In this document: positions 43,841-53,259 of the stretch, piece after piece
Layout of the letters: every line of letters starts with the position of its first letter
Position numbering within the stretch: the first letter of the stretch is position 1
Assembly (NCBI GenBank): GCA_039519185.1
Contig: CM076850.1
Coordinates: 162,954,974 to 163,018,973, forward strand
Source: Astragalus membranaceus
Taxonomy: Eukaryota; Streptophyta; Magnoliopsida; Fabales; Fabaceae
Reading direction: 5' to 3'
DNA length: 64,000 nucleotides
The notes under the pieces: generated by a model
Database searches by the model: none
What the model saw: the letters and a program-made list of their open reading frames with translations, nothing else
What the model was told of the DNA's origin: nothing
Translations under genes and position numbers: made by a program

Positions 43841-43970
43841 GAATTTTCCGTCGGAAATCATTTGCGATGACCATTTATCCCACGGAATTTTGTCGTGGAA
43901 GCTTAAATTACACCCCCCCCCCCCTCTTATGTTAAAATATACACTCGGATCCCATGAGAAATAAAAATCT

Positions 43971-44811
43971 AGAGTAAATTATACTCCCCTCCTCTAAGAG
44001 ATATTTGAATTACAATAACCTTCCTTAATAATTAAATATGTACTACACTTTAATCCATTTGAACATAAATAAATATTTTTATATTATCTACTAACTTTTT
44101 TTGGGTAAACCAGGGTATCCTCCACGGCGACTGTGGAGACTAATCCCTCGAGGTACTGGAGTTCATTTAAGGGCTGATCTCTCCCAAGCGATGTCTCTCC
44201 ATACATACCGGCCAGGGATCGAACCCCTGACCAAATGCTTAAGGGGTCCAAGCAACTTACCACTTGTGCCACACCCACTTGGTTATTATCTACTAACTTT
44301 GAGCCACCACCATTTAAGAAAATATAATTCATTTCTTTATATATAATTTAAATGTCAATGATAAATTTGAATATTTTATGATTAATTTAATGATTTAGAA
44401 TATAAATTTCGTTTTTAAATAGCCATATTTTTCAGTTTAGTAAATTTTCAAAGATTTAAATTTTATTTTGCATTGTTTCATATTTTATATTACGATTTGA
44501 AACTATATCTTAATGGTATTGTGAATCAAAAATAGAGAAAAATATGCATTTGAATTTTGAGTATTTTAAAATGGACTCTCAATACTATTTTCTCCGCACT
44601 TAGTGTGTTAGAGTTTTGTTGTTAAATTAATAGAAATTAAAAAAATGATTAGGGAGGAAATTAAAGTGTAGATTTTAACGAAAGAGAAGGGGGAATGTAA
44701 TTGAAGTTTCTCTCAAGAGAGGGGAGTGTAATTTTTTCTGACAAGTTTTGCATAGGAGGGGAGGAAAATATAATTCAAACTTCTCTTAGAGGAGGGAGTG
44801 TAATTTACTCT
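43971..44811. mobile_element. MITE-like element with about 45-bp inverted ends
   Basis: Left end AGAGTAAATTATACTCCCCT and the inverse of the right end AGAGTAAATTACACTCCCTC pair for about 45 bp (through CTCTAAGAGA.nTTTGAATTA). The interior holds the SINE at 44099-44283. A third copy of the end (GAGTAAATTACATTCCCCTC) sits at about 40,541 next to the CACTA element. No clear target duplication. Confidence 0.55.
44099..44283 (-). mobile_element. tRNA-derived SINE (family A) with 17-bp TSD
   Basis: Perfect 17-bp duplication TATTATCTACTAACTTT (44082-44098 and 44284-44300). On the minus strand it starts AAGTGGGTGTGGCACAAGTG (A-box region), has B box GGTTCGATCCC and ends in a T/A tail (GGTTTACCCAAAAAAA). 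It is homologous to the copy at 38043-38235. Confidence 0.9.
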
Positions 44812-44871
44812 TTCTTTAATTAGTATTTTCTTAATTCATAATAAAAAGATAAAATAAGTATTTTTCTTTAA

Positions 44872-45001
44872 GTCCCAAGAAGGTAGCTCAGTTGGCAAGC
44901 AAAGGGACATGAAAGAGTTGCAAAATTACAAGAAGGAGGTCTAGGATTCAAACCCCGAAAACTAACATTCCCCCACCCCCACTAACATTTGCTTATAAAA
45001 A
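44872..45001 (+). mobile_element. tRNA-derived SINE (family B) with 16-bp TSD
   Basis: Flanked by AAGTATTTTTCTTTAA (44856-44871 and 45002-45017). A box TAGCTCAGTTGGCAAG, B box GGATTCAAACCCC, then a conserved 3' line ACTAACATTTGCTTATAAAA. Same family as 50315-50436. Confidence 0.9.
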
Positions 45002-45276
45002 AAGTATTTTTCTTTAATTTGCACACAATAATATTTGTCTCACACAAAACATATTTATATATTAATTACGTTCACCAAATCTTTTAATTTAATTGCACAC
45101 GTGTGTTTTTAAAACATGTTCTAATGTGTTTTTTATTTTGTCTTTTCTTATGTTGTAAAATACAATAAAGAAAAAATAATATCTATAATGTAATTATTTT
45201 AACATAATATAGGTCGAAAACCCTAGTATTTATATATATTTTTTAACAAAATATAATATTTTGATTGTAATATCAA

Positions 45277-45600
45277 GGGTAAAATATGTTTTTAGTCCCT
45301 ATAAAATCGGCTCCTTCTAAGTTTAGTCCCTACATTAACGAAATAGGTGTTTTGGTCCTCATCTTATTTTTCGTTTTCAATTTTAGTCCCTCATGACTTT
45401 AATAGCGCTTCAAAACTTTTAATAGCGCTTATAAAATGTCAAAAAAGCGCTATTAAAAGTTTTGAAGCGCTATTAAAAGTCATGAGGGACTAAAATTGAA
45501 AACGGGAAAATAAGATGAGGACCAAAACGCCTATTTCGTTAATGTAGGGACTAAACTTAGAAGGAGCCGATTTTGTAGGGACTAAAAACATATTTGACCC
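45277..45600. mobile_element. Mutator-like fold-back MITE, 324 bp, 9-bp TSD
   Basis: 9-bp duplication TAATATCAA (45268-45276 and 45601-45609). The two halves are near-perfect reverse complements of about 145 bp: GGGTAAAATATGTTTTTAGT at the left pairs with the right end, as do AATCGGCTCCTTCTAAGTTT and CATGACTTTAATAGCGCTTC. The centre is about 45,438. The long TIR and 9-bp site are typical of MULE MITEs. Confidence 0.92.
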
Positions 45601-45794
45601 TAATATCAATCAATAATCAAATATTGATATTATTAGGTAACTGAAATGAAGAATTTTAATATGGGTTTTTTAACTCTAAAATATTCAAACTTAGCAATGT
45701 ATCTGGACATATTTCTTCGATAGGTACACAATTAATTTACAAAAATTGATTGATGATGAATTCATGCACCCTTATTAAATCATTGAAGACACAG

Positions 45795-46322
45795 TACTCT
45801 GCTTCTGATGAAGAGCGGGATACCACACTTTGCTTCTTAGATTTCCAACTGATTAAGGAGGAGCCATAGAAGACACAGAACCCAGTGGTGGATCTCCTGC
45901 TGTCAGTACAAGAAGCCCAGTCTGCATCACTAAAAACTGTTAACTTGTAATCAGATTCAGAACTAAAAAAAAGGCCACGACCAGGACATGACTTAAGGTA
46001 CTTCAGGACATGCAAAGCAGCATCCATATGAAGGACATGCAAAGCAAATGTCAGGTCTAGTATTTGTCAAGTAGATGAGCCTGCCAAGTAGTCTACGGTA
46101 TTGTGTGGGATCTGCTAGAGGGGCTCCTGCATGAGCACTGAGTTTGAGGTTAGGGACCATGGGAGTAGAGACAGGCTTGCAAGCCAGGAGGCCAGCTTCT
46201 TCAATGAGTTCCAGAGCATACTTTCTCTGGGAGACAACAATGCCAGCAGATGAATGGGCAACTTCAAGACCAAGGAAGAACTTAATTAAGGACACCCAAG
46301 TCCTTAATCTTGAAAGCAGCAT
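45795..46322 (-). pseudogene. Copia RT end and RNase H, broken
   Basis: Two frames: 45993-46322 continues RT (KFFLGLEVAHSSAGIVVSQ, RRLLGRLIYLTNTRPDICFA), and 45737-46042 holds RNase H (AALHVLKYLKSCPGRGLFF, VFSDADWASCTDSRRSTTGF, SSSEAEY). Between them the usual QQLSQF-type segment is replaced by two direct copies of AGGACATGCAAAGCA (about 46,006 and 46,033), the mark of a deletion or duplication at a short repeat. Homology ends right after EAEY. Confidence 0.85.
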
Positions 46323-48222
46323 CTAGGAGGTGCTTGATGGTGTGAATTTCATCCAAGTTATTTTCTGTCAGCACTACATCATCAACATAAATGAGTAATA
46401 TGGTGATGGAAGAGTTAGAGTGCTTGATCAGGAGAGAGTAATCATGCTTGGATTGAACAAATCCCAATGGCAGGAGGAATGAGATGAGCTTGGCATTCCA
46501 TTGTCTGCTTGCTTGCTTCAAGCCATATAAAGACTTTTGGAGCTTGCAAACCTTGGTAGGATCAGAATGAGGAATCCCTGGAGGAAGCTTCATGTAGACC
46601 TCCTCTTGAAGATCTCCATGAAGAAAAGCATTATTGACATCTAACTGTTGTAGATGCCAATTGTGAGAGGCTGCCATGGCAAGGACAAGTCTGACAGTAG
46701 TCATTTTGACCACTGGTGAGAAAGTTTCTGAGTAGTCTACACCCTCAAGTTGAGTGAAACCTTTGGCTACCAAACGAGCCTTGTACCTCTCAATTGATCC
46801 ATCAGCCTTATGTTTGATTTTATACACCCATTTGCATCCTATGGGATGCTTGCCAGAGGGTAAATCAGTGATGATCCAAGTGGAGTTCTGATCAATGGCC
46901 TCTATCTCTTGTTGCATAACATCAATCCAACATTGATGTTTGGAAGCTTGAGCAAAAGTCTTAGGCTCAGTGTGAATGCTAAGAGCTGCAACAAAGGTTC
47001 TATGGGGGGAAGAGAGGTGAGCAGAGGAGATATAGTCAGAAATAGGATAGGGAATACCTGAGAGTGATTGATCAGCAGAAGCAACAGAAAGCATGCCACA
47101 ATGAAAATCCTGGAGGTCAGAAGGAGGGTGTTTGACTCTGGTGGAGGTTCTAAGAGGAACAGGAGGGGTTGAGGGAAGAGTAGGGGAAGCGGAGCTGAGT
47201 GATAGATCAGGTTGAGAGGTGGCTGAGGTAGGAGCGTCAGGGGATGTTGATATAGAAGCAGCATTTGGTAGAGACTCACAGGAGGCGGGGAAAGTAGAGA
47301 ATAGGTCTGTGAGAAGGATTTTGGAGGGTGAGACAGTGGGTGGATGAGGGGATACAGTAGGTGAGGGAGTGGTGGGGGAAGGATAGGGAAAGATGTTCTC
47401 ATAGAATGAGACATTTCTTGAAAGAAAAACTTCATGATTGTGTAGGTCAAAAAGGAGATAACCTTTGACACCTTGAGAATGACCTATGTGGATGCACTTG
47501 CGGGTCCTAGGTAGAAATTTGGTTCTGTGAGCAGACAGAGTTGTGGCATAACACAGAGAGCCAAAAACTCTTAGAGTGGACAAGTCAGGAACCTTGTTGT
47601 ATAGAAGGAAATAAGGGGATTGTGAGTTAAGGGTGGTTGATGGTAATCTATTGATGATGTGAATGGCTTGGCAAATAGAAAATTCCCAAAAGGGAAGAGG
47701 GAGGTGTGATTGAAACATAAGGGAACGAGCCACATTCAAAATGTGTTGATGCTTACGTTCAACAACACCATTTTGTTGGGGTGTCTCTACACAAGATTTT
47801 TGATGCATGATGCCATGAGATAGGTAGAAATCAGGAATGTCAAATTCTACACCATTGTCTGATCTAATGGACTTAATGGTAATGTGAAATTGAGTATGTA
47901 TGAAAGCAACAAATTGTTTTAGAAGAGTTCTAGTTTCTGATTTTGTTTTCATGAGTTTGATCCAAGTAAATCTAGACCTATCATCCACAATAGTTAAGAA
48001 ATATTTGTTACCATTCATAGATGGGGTAGCAAAGGGACCCCGTATATCAACATGAATTAGGTCAAATGTGTGGAGTGAGGGTGTAGAAGATGTGGGAAAA
48101 CTAAGCTTCTTTTGTTTGGCAAAATGACAAATATCACAATTTTCATTAGAAATTTTGGGCATATTACAATGTAGTTTTTCTATAAGATGATAACAAGTGG
48201 GGGAGGGGTGTCCTAAACGACT
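46282..48222 (-). pseudogene. Copia integrase and reverse transcriptase
   Basis: In frame after the TAG: HSRLGHPSPTC and CDICHFAKQ (HHCC finger), integrase core with FDLIHVDIRGPF, RSDNGVEF and NGVVERKHQ as D, D, E blocks. After a Pro/Ser-rich linker comes RT with GCKWVYKIKHKADG, RYKARLVAKGFTQ, LDVNNAFLHGDL, SLYGLKQASRQW and the catalytic IYVDDVV. The frame is lost after IKDLGVL near 46,290; the rest is in another frame. Confidence 0.9.
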
Positions 48223-48225
48223 ATG

Positions 48226-49794
48226 CTAAATGTCTATGTTAACAGCACTAACAGAGACATGGTTACAATGGATGGGACTGGACTTAGCTGAAACAGAGGA
48301 AGGTGGGATCTTCATTGTGTAAAGCCTGCCATCCCTTCTAGCTTGGCCAATCACCCTCTTGGAATGGATATCCTGTAAAATAGCAGATTCACCATCAAAA
48401 AGAGTTTGACAGTTAATGGTGTCAGCAAGCTGACCAACAGAAATGATATTGGATTTGAAATCAGGAACATCATAGACATCAAAGAGTGTGATGGTTGCAG
48501 TGAGGTATATAGTGCCCTTGTAGTGTGTGTATCTTATATCTCCAGAAGGCAAATTGATAAGCAAAGGCTTGATTGCATAGAAAGTGGAGAAGAGCTCAAT
48601 GCAGGAGTAGATGTGATCAGTGGCGCCAGTGTCAACAAGCCAGGTTATAAGCCAAGTAACAAAGGAGGTACCTGAGGGAGCAGTCTGGACATTGATGATA
48701 CTGACCAAATTAGCAGCTGCTGCAGCCGTAGGAGGAGTGGCGGGAATTAGAGATAGAAGGCTCTGGAGTTGTGCTGCAGTGAGGTTAACAAGTGAAGTAG
48801 AATCTGGTAAAGGAGCAGGAGAGTCTTCAACAGCAACATTGTTCACAGCCTTCATGTTGTTCTTAAGACCAGGGGGATAACCATGCTTCTTCCAACAGGT
48901 TTCAACAGTGTGGTTGGTGCGATTGCAGAATGTGCAGAGTCTATTACCACGATTAGGATTAAGTTTACCTATACCACGAGCCATAGAAGGAGGTGTGGTG
49001 GTTTGCACATGAGCGACGGAGATGTCTGGTGCAGTAGGGACGCAGATTTGTCGTTCCTGCTGTAAAATCATAGCATAAGCTTTCGCAAGAGAAGGGAGAG
49101 GCTCCATTAAGAGGATTTGAGCACGCGCAGCGGCGAAATTCTCATTCAATCCTTGAAGGAATGACATGACAGCGTCACGCTCGCGATAGTCAGTGACAGT
49201 GCGAGCGACGTTGCAGCAATCAGCACCTGGCGAAATGAGGCACGACAGAATTGGGCGGTAGTTGCACAGTTCATCCCATAGGATCCGCATCTTCGTGAAA
49301 TAGGCAGTGACGGTTAACGCACCTTGTTTCAAAGAGAAGATGTCAAGTTGCAGATGAGAGATTCGAGTGTTATCGCCTTGCGAGAAGCGATTGCGAAGCT
49401 CCTTCCATACCTCATATGCATCAGTGATCCATAATATGCTAGATGAGATCTCAGTGGAGACAGAGTGGTTGATCCACGACAGGGTCAGCATATTGCACCG
49501 TTTCCAGCGAGGAAAGTTTGGATCGGAGACGCTAGGTCGAACAATTGATCCATCAACGAAAGGAAATTTGTTTTTCATTTCAAGCGCCATTGTCATGGCT
49601 TGAATCCAGCAGTGATAGTTCGATCCTTCGAGAACCGGAGAGACGAGAACCAGAGACGGATTCTCGTTAGGGTGGATATAATAGGGATCTGAGTAATCCT
49701 TAGGTGCAGAGTCTTTTCGGCGAGATGAGCGCGTGACGGAAGGAGTGGAATGATCGGAGTGGTCAGAGTCATCAGATGAGGGAGGAGACGCCAT
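48226..49794 (-). CDS. Copia Gag plus protease
   Basis: 522 residues from an ATG about 135 bp after the LTR. The N-terminus is Ser/Asp-rich; the capsid region (DUF4219/UBN2-like) spans about 45-245 (LEGSNYHCWIQAMTMAL, VWKELRNRFSQG, MSFLQGLNENFAAARAQIL). CCHC knuckle C287, C290, H295, C300. The protease motif WLVDTGATDHIYS is at residues about 385-397. The ORF ends TAG where the integrase N-terminus normally reads LWHSRLGHPS: one base change (TGG to TAG) stops the polyprotein before the HHCC finger. Confidence 0.88.
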   Translation of the reverse strand: MASPPSSDDSDHSDHSTPSVTRSSRRKDSAPKDYSDPYYIHPNENPSLVLVSPVLEGSNYHCWIQAMTMALEMKNKFPFVDGSIVRPSVSDPNFPRWKRCNMLTLSWINHSVSTEISSSILWITDAYEVWKELRNRFSQGDNTRISHLQLDIFSLKQGALTVTAYFTKMRILWDELCNYRPILSCLISPGADCCNVARTVTDYRERDAVMSFLQGLNENFAAARAQILLMEPLPSLAKAYAMILQQERQICVPTAPDISVAHVQTTTPPSMARGIGKLNPNRGNRLCTFCNRTNHTVETCWKKHGYPPGLKNNMKAVNNVAVEDSPAPLPDSTSLVNLTAAQLQSLLSLIPATPPTAAAAANLVSIINVQTAPSGTSFVTWLITWLVDTGATDHIYSCIELFSTFYAIKPLLINLPSGDIRYTHYKGTIYLTATITLFDVYDVPDFKSNIISVGQLADTINCQTLFDGESAILQDIHSKRVIGQARRDGRLYTMKIPPSSVSAKSSPIHCNHVSVSAVNIDI

Positions 49795-49930
49795 GGAAGG
49801 TGAACGGTGAGAGCAGAGAAGGAGGAGTTTGCGGTGGGCGTGAAGGGAAGCAGAAAACGGTTACACGTGGAGAGAGTCACGTGGAGAGGAAAAAGCAGAG
49901 AGAGTGAAAAAGGATTTTCTCTTGATACCA

Positions 49931-50043
49931 TGTTACAAGTGGTAAAATAAACTTGACTTAACTAGCTTAACACTTAGCTAGATATTAAACCAAATGTACA
50001 ATGAGCAATTAAAATAATTAATACACTAATTGATAATCTAACA
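49931..50043 (-). repeat. Short 5' LTR (113 bp) of the copia element
   Basis: Minus strand runs from TGTTAGATTATCAATTAGTG to TACCACTTGTAACA, with TG..CA ends, directly followed by the PBS. It contains the inverted pair CTAGCTAAGTGTTAAGCTAG. Length is defined by the TG..CA ends only, because the partner LTR is missing. Confidence 0.6.
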
Positions 50044-50302
50044 GTAAGAAAGAGTGTTTTTTTATTTAAGAATAATTAATAGTTTACTCTTTTTTGAGAC
50101 AAACACGGCAAGAAATACCAAATAGAACTTGGATAAGATGGTAGGGGTCTCGATGACATTTCGTAATCCGCCCACTTGGATTAAAAACATAACCCCACAT
50201 TCATCTCATACCGAGGAAAGTGTTTTTCTTTACAAAATGATACACAATTAAAGTACGGCCATTGGGGAATAAAAGAATGCAAAGGGATATATTTGATTTA
50301 AT
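50044..50302. other. AT-rich intergenic DNA
   Basis: Nothing recognised between the copia LTR and the next SINE. Confidence 0.4.
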
Positions 50303-50314
50303 TAGTTTCACATT

Positions 50315-50436
50315 TTTTTTATAAGCAATGTTAGTGGGGTGGGTGAATGTTAGTTTCCGGGGTTTGAACCGGGACCTCCTTATTGCACTCTTTTGGTGCA
50401 CTCCTTCGATATCTCTTAGTTCGCCAACTGAACTAC
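50315..50436 (-). mobile_element. tRNA-derived SINE (family B)
   Basis: 12-bp duplication TAGTTTCACATT (50303-50314 and 50437-50448). Minus strand: TAGTTCAGTTGGCGAACTAA (A box) and GGTTCAAACCCC (B box), ending ACTAACATTGCTTATAAAA. It is clearly the same family as 44872-45001. Confidence 0.9.
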
Positions 50437-50448
50437 TAGTTTCACATT

Positions 50449-51600
50449 GATTTCGTATGTATGTACCAAAAAAATTAATGTACATTATATTTGTTCCTAT
50501 TCAATTTTTTTATATTTACATATAATTAATATATAGATATATATTCTAACAAATAGGTAAATCTAATTTTTCAACACTTTTGTAAATGTTTAAAATGAAA
50601 TCGTATATTCGTGCTCAAGCACAATAGTATTAATCAAAACTATGTATGTTATTGTACTTGAATAAGCTTTTGTTGATAAAGTCGGAATATTACAAGGGTG
50701 GTCGGACCTCTTTATCTATAGATCAGTGTGCTTATTATCTATGTCTTCGAATATTCGAACTGCCCCCTTCTTTTTAACTTCCTATCCTTCAACCGCCTAG
50801 CAGTTTCTCCTGTCTTCCTGCCTGCCTCTCTTTTCAAAAACTGGCGCTCCTGGACCTGGGAACTTGACCTCGGCCTTTCATGGGCTGGCCCATTGAAGAG
50901 GCAGGGGGTGAAAAAAGAGTTGGGCCGAGCCCAAGACTTCATGACGGTCCAGTTATTTAATTAGGATAATAAATTTATGATTTGCATTGAAATTATTAAT
51001 TGAGATTGTATAATAGTGATTAAGCATATAAAAATAAAAATTAAAAAGAAATCACAATGGGGAAATGAGAGGGAAATTGTATAAAGATAAGGCATGAGGA
51101 ATATCCAACGTAGAATATCCTTCCGAATAATAATCCTTCTGAATAAGAAAATCCTAGCCGGATATAAATTTCCTTCAAATGGACTCTCGATCAAATACGA
51201 AATCTTACCGCTTATCGAAAAAAAAAAATCTTACCATAGATTTTATTTCTTAAAATTCATTTTCTTAAAATAAACTTATGAGTGTGAATGATCATTTACA
51301 TATAAATAAAACAATATAGATATTACTGGTTTTAATTAGAAATATTTTAAATCCCAAAAATTATTTTATATTTTCCAATTTTGTGATGTGGTAGTTTCTT
51401 TTTAGTGGATCAATTGATGTGGTAGTTAACAAGCTGGTACTTGTGATATAATACAGAAAACAAGCCTTCATATACAGACTAGGAAAATGTGTAATTGACC
51501 GATTTTACTATAAAATAGTATAGATTCATTTTATTTTGACAAAATTGTTATTTTTTTATAAAAAGAAATATTGTAAATGACCATTCACACATTGGTTAAT
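50449..51600. other. Intergenic DNA upstream of the SAUR gene
   Basis: Mostly AT-rich. A GC-richer patch (50,760-50,950) with a weak open frame on both strands resembles an LTR or UTR fragment of an unidentified repeat. The last 150 bp should be SAUR promoter. Confidence 0.4.
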
Positions 51601-51618
51601 TTACCCCTTCTGTTTTTT

Positions 51619-51628
51619 AGCTATAAAT
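51619..51628 (+). promoter_or_regulatory. TATA box of the SAUR gene
   Basis: GCTATAAATAAG about 65-70 bp before the ATG at 51690, giving a short leader that starts near 51,650. Confidence 0.7.
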
Positions 51629-51689
51629 AAGACCATTAACCTTAGTCCAATAACTACTATTTTGTATTAAACAAACAACAACAATTCCA

Positions 51690-52175
51690 ATGGCATCAGT
51701 GCTAAAAAAACTGGTCATGCAGTGGAAATGCAAGAGTTCCCACCGTCGTTCCTTTCACTACTCATATTCCGATTGTTACAACAACGTTGTGGTCCCTTCT
51801 CAAAAATGCACGACCAATAGATATCCGCCACCTGGCTTTATTTTTGTCATTGTTGGTTCCGAACACAAACGTTTTTTAATTCCGATACGGTTCCTTAACC
51901 TCACCATTTTCAAGTGTCTCCTAAGAGAAGCTGCGGAAGAGTTTGGCCATAGAGTTAATGGCTGTTTGATTTTGCCTTGTGAAATATCTTTCTTTAGAGA
52001 AATCATTAAGCATCTCAAGAAAAATGAGCACGTGTATGGGAAACTTTCTTTGGAAGAGTTTGTGAACATGATTAATTTCAGGTCTCATGAGGATAATATC
52101 GTTCCCTTCACTCCTCTTTTGCGCAAAGTAGCGGCGTCAGAACTCACGAGTCTACCGCTCAAATTAAATGTATGA
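51690..52175 (+). CDS. SAUR family (small auxin-up RNA) protein
   Basis: 161 residues, intronless as is usual for SAURs. Known members inhibit PP2C.D phosphatases and so activate plasma-membrane H+-ATPases during auxin-driven growth. The Auxin_inducible domain spans residues about 47-115: PPGFIFVIVGSEHKRFLIP, the leucine/phenylalanine patch FLNLTIFKCLLREAAEEFG, then GCLILPCEISFF. The N-terminus is basic and Ser-rich; the C-terminal tail (about 45 residues) is longer than in minimal SAURs. The start is the first ATG after the TATA box, in a good context (CCAATGGC). It resembles the longer SAUR subgroup, but no specific member can be named. Confidence 0.93.
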   Translation: MASVLKKLVMQWKCKSSHRRSFHYSYSDCYNNVVVPSQKCTTNRYPPPGFIFVIVGSEHKRFLIPIRFLNLTIFKCLLREAAEEFGHRVNGCLILPCEISFFREIIKHLKKNEHVYGKLSLEEFVNMINFRSHEDNIVPFTPLLRKVAASELTSLPLKLNV

Positions 52176-53259
52176 TATATAGTATAAAATATTATGAATG
52201 ATTGAGATTTCATAATTGTTTATACAATCTCAACCACTCATAGCATTTTATATTAGTTATATCATACGATTAATTTGACCGGTACACTGATGAATAACTT
52301 AGTTATTTTTCACCATAGAAGGCACCATGTTTCATTATCAACGGATTCGGGTATAAATTTGTAAAAAAATAACAATGAAAATTTATTTTGTTTATGATGA
52401 AGAATAATTCTTCATTTTTTATTTTTTTTTAGTATTATCCAACTGTAAATCCATTTAATTTCAATGTATACATCAGTAAAAAAAATGTGATGTGTATTTA
52501 TTTATCCTGGAGTTGTTATGCTTAATTACATTTACCTAGCCTTAAGGGAATAATGAGGATTTGTACCCAGCACCTCTAAGATACCATATTGGGAATCTTC
52601 ACTAGGTCAAACCCTTGGGATTAATACATCGTGCGCGTACAATTTTGTAATTTTGATTCCATAAAATTGTGCGACTATATTTTTATGTGAACTCCAACTG
52701 TATCATAGAGACAATCCTTATAAACAAAATAACAAGGGTTGGAGTTCTCACAATGAGTTTTCTGATGTATTGACCGTTTTTACTTACAAGTGAGACTTCA
52801 TGATTTTGTTGTAGCTAAAAGACGTCTTGGTAGGTCAAAGAGACGAGTGTTTCTAAAATACAACTGACTTTTTCCTTTTGACGACAATTGCAACTAATCT
52901 TCTTAATTAATGTGAGAAGCACTTTCGCATTTCTTGTTGTGTTTTATTGTATTCGTATTTTAGTGTGTTTGACTATGTACATAATAAAAATGTTATCGAT
53001 TATTCGAGTTTATACCTAACTTAGTTTAAATTCTATCTCTTTTACTCACGTTCACGCACTATGCGGAAACACTAAAACAATACAGGATTTTAAATCGAAT
53101 TTCTGAATAATCGATATAAAAAGTAATGTGGTGCCAATTTTGTAAATATTAGTGAAGCAAGATGGTTCTAAATCTTATCACTCTAGCGGATACCGTCCTA
53201 CAGTTGGCAATGTGCGCCAAACTGCAGGTTTTTTTAATTATTATTTTTTCTCTCTTTTT
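52176..53259. other. AT-rich DNA downstream of the SAUR gene
   Basis: The first few hundred bases include a short inverted pair (ATTGAGATTTCATAATTG..CTCAATC region, 52,190-52,270). No gene or element was recognised. Confidence 0.4.

Larger units (their letters stand above)
40566..43897 (+). mobile_element. Non-autonomous CACTA (En/Spm) element carrying host exons
   Basis: Left end CACTACAAGAATG, right end (inverse) CACGACAAAATT, a diverged match, flanked by GAA on both sides (40563-40565 and 43898-43900). CACTA elements make 3-bp duplications. Both ends carry sub-terminal copies of TTTCCGAGGGATTT-like units (40,600-40,770 and 43,700-43,860). No transposase is present; the 3.3-kb interior holds at least four spliceable exons of a glycosyltransferase-like gene. 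Confidence 0.85.
45760..50043 (-). mobile_element. Ty1/copia retrotransposon, 3' end lost
   Basis: Minus-strand element with a short 5' LTR (49931-50043), PBS TGGTATCAAGAG, gag-protease (48226-49794), integrase and RT (46282-48162) and RNase H (45,79x-46,322). Homology stops just after the RNase H EAEY motif near 45,795, and no second LTR is found, so the 3' part is deleted. Several lesions: TAG near 48,223, a frameshift near 46,290, and a deletion near 46,000-46,040. Confidence 0.88.

Noticed and set aside
47041..47471. 189-codon minus-strand ORF overlapping copia integrase-RT linker
   Set aside because: Alternative frame of the Pro/Ser-rich linker of the real polyprotein.
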